A stretch of 64,000 bases of DNA from Lachnospiraceae bacterium (GTDB lineage Bacteria; Bacillota; Clostridia; Lachnospirales; Lachnospiraceae), in contig SVFM01000007.1 of the NCBI GenBank assembly GCA_015056865.1, positions 35,874-99,873 on the forward strand, read 5' to 3'. Below are positions 33,614 through 43,100 of the stretch, in pieces. The number at the start of each line of letters is the position of its first letter. Position 1 is the first letter of the stretch. A model generated the notes under the pieces. The model searched no databases and was not told where the DNA came from. It worked only from the letters and a program-made list of their open reading frames with translations. The position numbers and the translations under genes were made by a program.

Positions 33614-35372
33614 AGATGCAGTGTTGAAAAAACCAAAAGACACCAAGGGTACGTTACGCAGACTTTTGACTTATATGGCAGAGTTTAAGTGGATCTTGCT
33701 GGTGGCTCTGATTTTGAGCTTTGTCAGCAATGTGCTGGCGCTTTTGGGCCCCAGTCTGGCAGGTAATGCGATCAATGAGGCCGCAGCGGGCAAGGGAAAA
33801 GTGAATTTTGAAAATGTGTTTTATTATGCAAAGCTGATGCTGGGATTTTATCTGGCTTCTTCTATTCTTAGCATTTTGATCAGTGTGATCATGATGTATA
33901 TCAGCCGTTTCATTGGAAAGAAGATGCGCAAGGATATTTTTGACAAGCTGATGAAACTTCCGGTAGGTTTTTTTGATACTCATCAGGCAGGGGATATTAT
34001 CAGCCGCGTTTCTTATGATGTGGACGTGGTGTCCACCTGTCTGGCAACGGATATTGTGGCCATCATGACAAGTGTGGTCACGGTGGTGGGGTCCTTCGGT
34101 ATGATGGTGTACATCTCACCGCTTTTGGCCTTGGTATCCCTGGTAACTATTCCGGCAGCAACCATTTATACGGCCAAAATGCGAAAAGTTACTCAGCCCA
34201 GATTTTCCAGACGATCTGCAAAATACGGTCAGATGAACGGGTTTGTGGAGGAAATGTTTTCCGGGCAAAAGAGTATCATTGCCTACGCCTACGAGGATAA
34301 GGTGTCAGAGAAGTTCGACCGGATCAATGGGGAAGCGGCGGATGCTTTTTATGATGCTGCTTATTATGGAATGACCATGGGCCCCAGTGTGGGATTTATC
34401 AACAATATTGGTCTGAGCCTGACTGCTATGTTCGGTTCCTTGATGTTTATGGCAAAGCTGATCACCCTGGGCAATATATCCAGTTTTGTACTTTATTCCA
34501 GAAAGTTTTCCGGGCCCATCAATGAGATTGCTAATATTGTGACAGAGCTGTACTCGGCGCTGGCTGCCGCGGAACGTGTTTTTGGTCTTTTAAATGAGGA
34601 GGAAGAGGTCAAGGATGCTCCGGGAGCGGTGGTGCTGGATCATGTGAATGGAAATGTGGAATTTGAGAATGTACGCTTTGGTTATGTGAAGGACAAGACC
34701 ATCATTCACAATTTGAACATGAAGGCGGATGCAGGTAAACTGACTGCCATCGTAGGCCCTACCGGGGCGGGCAAGACCACCATCATCAATCTGCTCATGC
34801 GTTTTTATGATGTAGATCAGGGAAGTATCTATGTGGATGGCGGCGAGTCCCGGGGCTACACCAGAGAAAGCCTGCGCAAGGCCTACGCCATGGTGCTTCA
34901 GGACACCTGGGTGTTCCGAGGAACTATTTTTGAAAACATCGCTTACGGAAAAGAGAATGCCACCATGGAGGAAGTGGTAGCAGCGGCCAAAGCGGCCCGC
35001 ATCCATCCTTTTATCATGCGGCTGCCCCAGGGCTATCAAACCGTGATCAGCGAAGATGGGGGAAACATCTCCAAGGGACAAAAACAGCTCCTCACCATTG
35101 CAAGGGCCATGCTTTATAATGCCCGCATGCTGATCCTGGATGAAGCCACTTCCAACGTAGACACCAGCACCGAACGCCAGATCCAAAAGGCTATGCGTGA
35201 TTTGATGAAAGACAAAACCTGCTTTGTCATCGCTCACCGTCTTTCCACTATTCAGAATGCGGACAACATCCTGGTGGTGAACCAGGGTGACGTGGTAGAA
35301 CAGGGTACCCATGAAACCCTTATGGCCGCCAAGGGCTTCTACTACAAACTATATGCCGCACAGTATGAATAG
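33603..35372 (+). CDS. ABC exporter half-transporter, subunit with canonical catalytic site
   Basis: About 589 residues with exporter membrane domain and ATPase domain. Walker A is GPTGAGKTT, Walker B with catalytic Glu is LILDEATSNVD, and the H-loop is IAHRLST. The signature is degenerate (NISKGQKQL), complementing the defects of the upstream subunit, so one functional and one degenerate site form at the interface. ATG 33603 is chosen because GGGGGAG lies seven bases upstream; ATG 33597 is too close to it. The genes overlap by 11 bases. Confidence 0.9.
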   Translation: MASRDAVLKKPKDTKGTLRRLLTYMAEFKWILLVALILSFVSNVLALLGPSLAGNAINEAAAGKGKVNFENVFYYAKLMLGFYLASSILSILISVIMMYISRFIGKKMRKDIFDKLMKLPVGFFDTHQAGDIISRVSYDVDVVSTCLATDIVAIMTSVVTVVGSFGMMVYISPLLALVSLVTIPAATIYTAKMRKVTQPRFSRRSAKYGQMNGFVEEMFSGQKSIIAYAYEDKVSEKFDRINGEAADAFYDAAYYGMTMGPSVGFINNIGLSLTAMFGSLMFMAKLITLGNISSFVLYSRKFSGPINEIANIVTELYSALAAAERVFGLLNEEEEVKDAPGAVVLDHVNGNVEFENVRFGYVKDKTIIHNLNMKADAGKLTAIVGPTGAGKTTIINLLMRFYDVDQGSIYVDGGESRGYTRESLRKAYAMVLQDTWVFRGTIFENIAYGKENATMEEVVAAAKAARIHPFIMRLPQGYQTVISEDGGNISKGQKQLLTIARAMLYNARMLILDEATSNVDTSTERQIQKAMRDLMKDKTCFVIAHRLSTIQNADNILVVNQGDVVEQGTHETLMAAKGFYYKLYAAQYE

Positions 35373-35386
35373 CAGGTTAGCCGTGC

Positions 35387-35450
35387 AAAAGAGTCTTGCA
35401 ACATACCCGAGTGAGCTTGCTCACAGAGGGGATGTTGTGAGACTCTTTTT
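35387..35450 (+). terminator. Terminator of the ABC exporter operon, branched
   Basis: AAAAGAGTCT (35387-35396) pairs with AGACTCTTTT (35440-35449), and CAACAT with ATGTTG. A second small stem GTGAGCTTGCTCAC sits in the apical loop. The T run overlaps the 3' arm. Confidence 0.75.
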
Positions 35451-35530
35451 ATAGGGCGCTCTGCGCCCAGCGAGATTCCGAAGCGAAAGCGAAGGAATGG
35501 AGCTGCACGGGCAATGTGAGCTTGCTCACA
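35411..35530 (+). repeat. Direct repeat GTGAGCTTGCTCACA and intervening hairpins
   Basis: A 15-base palindromic unit occurs at 35411-35425 and 35516-35530. Between them lie GGGCGCTCTGCGCCC (35454-35468) and an ATTCC/GGAAT stem (35475-35498) flanked by GAG. CCGTGCA (35381-35387) is complementary to TGCACGG (35504-35510), so the region can fold as one multi-branched domain. Confidence 0.55.
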
Positions 35531-36757
35531 GAAACGTTTTGTGTAGCCTTCTTTTATACGGCGATCAGCCGCATCCGTCCTTTCATCGGATCGGAGCTTA
35601 TAAAAGTAATGACCGGTATCAGGCGTTGCGGAAAATCGGTCATGTTGGAGCTTATCAAGCAGGAACTTACAGAATCCGGTGTCAGTCCGTCTCATTTTAT
35701 CTCCGTCAATTTTGAGGATATGAGCTATTCCCATCTGCAAACTGCTAAGGCTTTGCATGATGAGATTACAAAGAGAGCCGCTGAGATTGACGGCAAGGTA
35801 TATCTTTTCTTTGATGAAATTCAAGAGGTTAAGGATTGGGAGAAATGCGTCAACTCCTTCCGTGTTACACTAGACTGCGACATCTATATCACCGGCTCGA
35901 ATGCCAAGCTGCTGTCCGGTGAGCTTGCAACCTATTTAGGTGGACGCTATGTTGAGTTTGTAATCTATCCGTTTTCCTTTGCAGAGTTCATGGAGTTGTA
36001 TCGTTCCATTGCACCTGATGAGTCTATCCAAAAGTGTTTTCAGAAGTATCTGCTGTCCGGTGGTATGCCATACCTGGCAAATCTCCGCTATGCTGATGCA
36101 CCGTCTAAGCAATACCTTCATGACCTTTTCAACTCTGTTCAGCTCAAGGATATCGTGAAGAGAAACAAAATCCGTGATGTGGACTTGTTGGAGCGCATTG
36201 TTGCTTATGTCATGGCAAATGTTGGCACAACCTTCTCTGCCACATCTCTTGCTAAGTTCCTTAAGAACGAGCAGCGTACCGTTGCACCGGAGACAATCCT
36301 GAACTACATCAAATACTGTTGCGACGCTTATCTGTTCTATCAGGTGAAGCGTGAGGACCTGCAAGGAAAGCAGATCCTTGCATCCAATGAGAAATACTAC
36401 ATTGCAGATCACGGTATCCGTGAGGCGGTCTTCGGCGGCAACACAAAAGACATCAACCTTATCCTTGAGAATGTTGTCTACCTGGAGCTGCTTCGCAGAG
36501 GCTACGATGTAACGGTTGGCAGAACCGGAGACAAGAAGATTGACTTTGTTTGCGATAAGCGTGGAGAGAAACAGTATGTACAGGTTGTGTATTTGCTTGC
36601 AGCAGAGGAAACTATTGCCCGCGAATTTGGAGCTTATGATACTATCCGCGACAACTTCCCGAAATATGTTGTTTCGCTTGATGAGTTTGATATGAGTCGA
36701 AACGGGATCAAACATCGGAATATCCGCGACTTCCTTATGATGGAAGAATGGAATTAA
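35516..36757 (+). CDS. AAA_14/DUF4143 ATPase, N-terminus apparently replaced
   Basis: About 413 residues. The P-loop region is IKVMTGIRRCGKSVML, then YLFFDEIQEVKDWE (Walker B) and ITGSNAKLLSGE. The C-terminal DUF4143 domain has a PD-(D/E)xK-like DFVCDKRGEKQYVQVVYLL. Relatives usually have a short N-terminus, something like MxRxxYxxxIRPFIGSELIKV. Here the frame enters at FFYTAISRIRPFIGS but the only start is a GTG at 35516 inside the palindromic repeat, with no ribosome site. The 5' end may have been lost or replaced, and expression is doubtful. The family's cellular role is not well established. Confidence 0.75.
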   Translation: MSLLTETFCVAFFYTAISRIRPFIGSELIKVMTGIRRCGKSVMLELIKQELTESGVSPSHFISVNFEDMSYSHLQTAKALHDEITKRAAEIDGKVYLFFDEIQEVKDWEKCVNSFRVTLDCDIYITGSNAKLLSGELATYLGGRYVEFVIYPFSFAEFMELYRSIAPDESIQKCFQKYLLSGGMPYLANLRYADAPSKQYLHDLFNSVQLKDIVKRNKIRDVDLLERIVAYVMANVGTTFSATSLAKFLKNEQRTVAPETILNYIKYCCDAYLFYQVKREDLQGKQILASNEKYYIADHGIREAVFGGNTKDINLILENVVYLELLRRGYDVTVGRTGDKKIDFVCDKRGEKQYVQVVYLLAAEETIAREFGAYDTIRDNFPKYVVSLDEFDMSRNGIKHRNIRDFLMMEEWN

Positions 36758-36765
36758 AGAGTACG

Positions 36766-36847
36766 GGGTTGTAAAAAACTCCCTAAAGAAAAAACGCTTA
36801 GACTGTAAGGTTTAAGTGTTTTTTCTTTAGGGAGTTTTTTACAGCCC
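36766..36847. terminator. Long palindromic bidirectional terminator
   Basis: Arms 36766-36800 and 36813-36847, 35 bases each with 33 complementary positions; both exceptions are G-U compatible. A- and T-runs lie inside both arms, so it could stop transcription in either direction. Confidence 0.75.
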
Positions 36848-36910
36848 TTTTTATATAGATATCACAAGAAACTCCAGTGGAATATTTTTAAAGATAAAAA
36901 TGCATCCATA

Positions 36911-36940
36911 TTGTCAAAAAAAGCGCGATTTCAATACAAT
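36911..36940 (+). promoter_or_regulatory. Promoter candidate for the giant surface protein
   Basis: TTGTCA (36911-36916), 18 bp, TACAAT (36935-36940). It leaves an untranslated leader of about 180 bases before 37125, in which GTCCATGGAGGGGGTGGAC (37003-37021) could form a short stem. Otherwise the 277-base gap 36848-37124 shows nothing recognisable. Confidence 0.45.
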
Positions 36941-37124
36941 AGAAGGGCTGAAAAAAGGGATTTTCACACATTTTTATAGTTTTTTATAAATATTTTAAAT
37001 TGTCCATGGAGGGGGTGGACATTTAGAATAATAATAAGTCTAAGTGTAGGCGAAATAGCATTATTGTGAGGGATTTTGGCGTTTTCGGACGCATGAAATC
37101 ATAAAAAAGAAAGGAGAAGAGTGG

Positions 37125-40100
37125 ATGAAAAAGAAACAAAAATTCACGTATGTGCTGATGGCTATCTGCATGGTTGCCAGCAGTCTGCTGACTAGCTGGG
37201 TTTCACCGGATAGTACCATCAGTGCACAAGCGGCAGTTCCAGGGGGGGCACCCACGCTTCCGGTGGAGATGGATTTTAATGATGAGGAATCTGGATCCAC
37301 GCCGCAGGGTTGGGAAATACATTCCCTGTGTAACACCACGGTTACAAGTACCAATAATGCCATGATGGTTATCACAGATAGTGCAGATCCCACCAACAAA
37401 ATCGTAAAGGTGAGGCAGACTACCAAAGATCCTGCTAATCCTGGTTATTTTATGAGATATTCCTTTGCTGAGACGGATCGTGCGCAGCTGGAATATCGAT
37501 TCAAATTGGGTGATGCTCAGGGGTACGGATTCTTACCTACGTTCCTTTATAGTGGGGATGATATTGCCGATGAGTATGGAGCCAGTCCCGTGTTCTTGGA
37601 GTTTGCAGGTGGAAACGTCGTTAACGTCTTGGGCGGAGCCGGCAATTATACAACCATCGGCTCTATCAAAGATCTGGATACAGATGCATGGCACACGGTA
37701 AAGATCGTGGTAGATCTGAAGGAAAAGATCCGGGAAGTGTATGTGGACGGAAATCAGGTAACACTGAATGAGGAATTTAATCCAACCAAGGAAAAAATAG
37801 ACCGGGTCACCACGGGTACCTATAAACAGTACACAAATATTGGTTTTGATTTTGATGATTTGAAGATATCAGGGTTAAAAGCTACCGGCGTATCCTTTGC
37901 TAAGACAGAATATACGGTAAATGCGGGAACCATTATTACTTTGGAACCTACATTTGCACCGGCAGGTTCCAGCCCCTGTGAGATCAGCTATGTATCTTCT
38001 GATCCTACAAAGGCTTCGGTGGATGAAAATGGTGTGGTGAAAGCATTGGCCAAGGGTCAGGTGACGATCACAGCTACCCCTGATCTGACAGGAGTAGATC
38101 CTATTGAAATCACTGTAAATGTTACTTCTCCTACCATTCCTTTCACCTTGGATTTTGAACAGGATGCGGTAGGGCAGACACCTCAGGGCTGGAATATCCA
38201 TTCCCTGTGTAATGTAGAAGCTGCAAGCACCAACTATTCCATGCTGGTGGCTACAGATAGTGGTGATGCAGACAATCAGATCATACAGGTAAGGCAGAAA
38301 GCCAAAGACACTGCTAACCCCGGCTATTTTATGCGGTATCAATTTGAAGAGACAGATCGTGCGCAGCTGGAGTATCGCTTTAAAGCAGCCGATGTCGCGG
38401 CCTATGGATTCTTGCCTACATTTCTCTATAGTGGAGCGGACATCGCCGAAGAGTACGGCGCAAGTCCCCTGTTCATAGAGTTTGCAGGTGGAGAGGGCGT
38501 TAACGTTCTGGGAGGAGCCGGCAATTACACAACCATTGGCTCTGTCACAGGTCTGGACAAAAATGCATGGCACACTATAAAGATTGTGGTAGATCTGAAG
38601 GAAAAGATCCGGGAAGTGTATGTGGATGGAAATCCGGTAACACTGAATGAGGAATTTAATCCCATTCAGGAAAAAATAGACCGGATCACCACAGGTACCT
38701 ATAAACATTATAACACTATTGGCTTTGACATTGATGATGTGAAGGTGTCTCAGGAAGTTAAGGTTACCGGCGTATCCTTTGCCAAGACGGAATATACCAT
38801 TGGTTTGGGTGCCAGCGTTACTTTGAAACCTACATTTGCACCGGCTGAAGCAACGCCTTGTAAGATCAATTATGTATCTTCCGATCCTACAAAGGCTTCT
38901 GTAGATGCGAATGGTGTGGTGAGAGGATTGGCCAAGGGACAGGTGACCATCACAGCAACCCCTGAACAGGCAGGTTTGGATCCCATCACTCTTACTGTAA
39001 ATATTGATCAGCCTACCCTTCCTTTTGCTTTGGACTTTAATGGAGAGGTGGCAGGTCAGACGCCTTTAGGCTGGACGATGAATCCCACGTGTGATGCAAC
39101 CATTACAAGCACCAACAACTCCATGCTGGTAGCTGCGGACAGTGGGGATGCCAATAATCAAATTGTACAGGTAAGACAGGTTGTTAAGCAGCCTTCATAC
39201 CCCAGCTATTTTATGCGGTATGAATTTGAAGAGACAGACCGTGCGGTGCTGCAATATCGCTTTAAGTTAGGCAGCGCTCAGGGTTATGGATTCTTGCCCA
39301 CATTCCTTTATAGTGGAATGGATGTTGCCGGTGAGTATGGAGCCAGCCCTTTGTTCTTCGAGCTGGCGGGCGGAAACACTCTTAACTTACTGGGTGGAAA
39401 TGGAAATTATACCAAGATTGGCTCTGTCACAGACTTGGCTACAGATCAGTGGCACGAGGTGATTTTCGTGGTAGATCTGAAAGAGAAGAAGAGAGAAGTG
39501 TATGTGGATGGCAATCCCGTAACACTGAGTGAAACCTTTGCTCCGGCTAAGGAAACATTAAATCGGATCACCACAGGTACTTATAATGCATATACCAATA
39601 TCGGTTTCGATATGGATGATATTAAAGTATCAAAAGATTTGGAAGCTACAGGTGTATCTTTTGCTGAGACAAGTTATGAAGTCCGTGTAGGAAAGACGCT
39701 CACTTTAAGTCCTATATTTGCACCCACAGGAGCAACCCCTTGCGCGATCGATTATGTATCCTCTGATCCCGCCAAGGCGACTGTAGATGCGAATGGCGTA
39801 GTGACAGGTTTGGCAGAAGGAACCGTAACCATTACTGCAACTCCTGCTTTGGAGGGGGCAACTCCCATTGTCCTGACAGTGGCAGTAGATGGCCAGATGA
39901 CAGGTGACATTACCGTATCATATTCCCAATTGGATATGCCAATTGGAGGACATGTTGTGCTTGATCCACAGGTAAACCTGGATTACAGCGGTGCAAATGA
40001 TGCAGTTGTATTTACCACCGAAAATCCTGAGGTTGTTACCGTGGATGAATGGGGAGAGGTTTTGGCAGTTGGAGAAGGAACCACAACGGTTACCATCACT

Positions 40101-43100
40101 GTGAAAGAATATACCAATATTAAAAAAGAAATCCCGGTTACAGTAACAGAAGCTTCTGTTATGCAGACGATTTATGTGTCTCCTAACGGAAGTGGTGACG
40201 GCACAGCTGCAGCAACACCTACCACCTTGGCGGGTGCCCTTGCAATATTGGAAGGTATTGACAAGACCCAGCTGACCGGAAATATTGAAGTGGTTATGGC
40301 AGAAGGATATTATTATCAGAGCCAAACCCTTGCATTGAATGAAGACCATGGCGGAAACAATCTCTACGCAGTGGTATTCAAGGCTGATGAAGGTGCAGAA
40401 GTGACCATAGGCGGCGGTATTGAGATTCAGGGTTCTGAATTTACTGAGTCAAGCACCATGGAAGATGTATGGGTAGCTGATGTACCTGAAGGCGTTACAG
40501 CCAGACAGTTGTTTGTGGACAATATCCGCGCAGACCGTGCCGGAAGCAAAGGTACTTTCACAAATCTGGATTATCTGTATGAGGGTGATGCCATGATTGG
40601 TCTGGTGTGCAATAACACCGAGTTGTTAGACTGTGACAATCCGGATGGTCTGGAAATTGTATATGCTCATATGTGGATGCACCACAGAGTGGGCGTAAAG
40701 GAGATCAAAGAGGGGCCTGACGGAAAAGTACAGTTGATCATGGATCCCATAGGCTGGCAATATGCAATGGGAGCAATCGATGAGTATGAGCGGTTTGCTA
40801 TCGAAAGAGTGACCCATTATGAAAATGCCTTGTTGCTTCTGGATGAGCCCGGCGAATGGTATCTGGATGAAGCGGCAAACAAGCTGTATTATATGCCCAG
40901 AACCTTTGAGAATATGGCAGATGTAACAGTGACTGTTCCTGCATTGGATGTTTGGGATCAGGATGGTGACGGACAGAGCGGATTGCTTACCGTAACAGGT
41001 TCTGATTATGACAATGTGGCACAGAATATTACTTTTGAAGGAATTATCTTTGCAGACGCCACTTGGATGCGTCCCAGCTCAGAAGTGGGACTTCATGTAA
41101 CCCAGAATAGTTATATTTTGGATGAAAAGTATGTTACCAAGGCTTTCAATGCGGATGCGGCAATCACAGTAAAAAGAGCAAATGGTATTCATTTTGTGGG
41201 CTGTGATTTTACCAGACTTGGTACCATAGCATTGAAATTGACAGATGCTACGAAAAACAGCATGATCGATGGAAATCATTTCTATGATATTTCCGGTAGT
41301 GCGATCCAGTTGGGCGAGCCCAGTCTGGAGGAAGAAAACCGCAATCCTTCCGATGTTAGAAAAATGGCGAAAAACCTGGATATTACGAATAACTTTATTC
41401 ATAATACCGGAGCGGATTATCAGTGTTCCTCAGCCATCGGAGTAGGTTTCGTGCCGGATGTGGATATCAGCCATAATGAGATATTTAATACCACCTATTC
41501 CGGAATGCATATCGGATGGGGATGGGCCCTTGGGCTTGAGAATATCTTAAAGAATATGCGGGTAACAGAGAACTTTATCCATGACAATATGAATAGTGAT
41601 GTCCGCGGTGGTAGCGGCGGCGTTTATGTACTGGGTGGTACAGCCGGAAACAATGTGATTTCCGATAACTACGTGCGCAACCATCACTTAGGAAACGGTT
41701 TCTATTTTGATAATGGTAGCTCCAACTGGTTGGCAACAAATAATGTTATCGATCAGTCTGAGACACCGGAGGGCTATGTTTCCGATACCAATATCCATTG
41801 TGCATATACAGCTACTGATTCAAAGTTTTTAAAGCTGACAAACAACTATTTATTTGGCGATCTTCGGATAGGCGGTGCTACCAATGTAGTAGAAAACAAT
41901 ACTTATGTAACTGATCGCAACTGGCCGGATGCCGCACAGGCTATTATTGACAATTCCGGTCTTGAAGCAGCCTATGCAGGCCTGCGCAATAACCAGGCAG
42001 AAAGAGTGTTTACCAATTTCTCTGAGATGGAATCCATTTTGTTGGATCTGCAGGAAACTTTCCAGGTGAACGTAACCGTTACAGAGGCAAGAAACGATAC
42101 CGTTTTGACTGCCGGACATACCGTATATTATGAAGTGGCAGACGAAGAAATTGCTTCTGTATCCGATACAGGCTTGGTGAGTGGTCTGAAATCAGGCGAA
42201 ACAACATTGTACGTTTATGTGGTATCTAACGATATTGTGGACACCATCGAGATCGTATTAAATGTGGATGATAAGCTGGATCAGGTAGTGTTTAAGGACA
42301 TTCCCGGTGATGTTACCATGTATGCGGTTCCTGGTGCCCAGACCACACTGAAGCCTTATGGCGTGACAGAGCAGGGCCGCGAAGTGGAAGTGACAGATGC
42401 TTCTTACGAAATCGCTGATACCCATGTGGCAACTGTAAGTGACGATGGCGTCCTGACAGTAGTTGCAGGAGGCGAGACCACACTGAAGGTTACTGCAACA
42501 GCAGACGGTCATACCGTGACCACTACCCATAAGGTTGTCCTGAAGTATGTAGGTGAGGTTTCTTATCTGGATGATATCTTTGAAGAAGAAAATCAGCAGT
42601 ATTGGAAGGGTCCTGACCATGGCAGTCCTGCAACCGTGTGGGAATGTGTGGATGGCGTAAGCGTTACTGCACAAATAAACGGATTGAGAAACTATTCCGG
42701 TAAGAAGTATGGCGATGAGTTAATGACATTCTATTGGAAAATGGAGCGTCACGAGTCCTGGCCCAGCATTTATCTGAGAACCGTTGAGGACGATAATGCG
42801 GTTGGACTTGGAGCAACAGGTTATATTATGTGCTTCAAATCAAATGGAATTGAGTTACAGAGATTTAATGGAAATAAGAGAACTCTATTTTATGGTTCAA
42901 ATATACCTGGAGCCACTGCCCTTGTAGGACCGATTGTTGAGCCTAATCCATTGGAGGATGGAGAGTTCCATAAGATCCAGGTAGGTGCAATCAATGAAGA
43001 AGGCGGTGTAAGACTGCTTCTGTATATTGATGGCAAGGAGATCTTCAATTGCCTGGATACAGCAAATGATGCATTGAGAGAGCCGGGTTACTTTGGATTC

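Noticed and set aside
35411..35530. Possible CRISPR-like repeat pair
   Set aside because: Only two short palindromic copies with unequal structured spacing and no cas genes.
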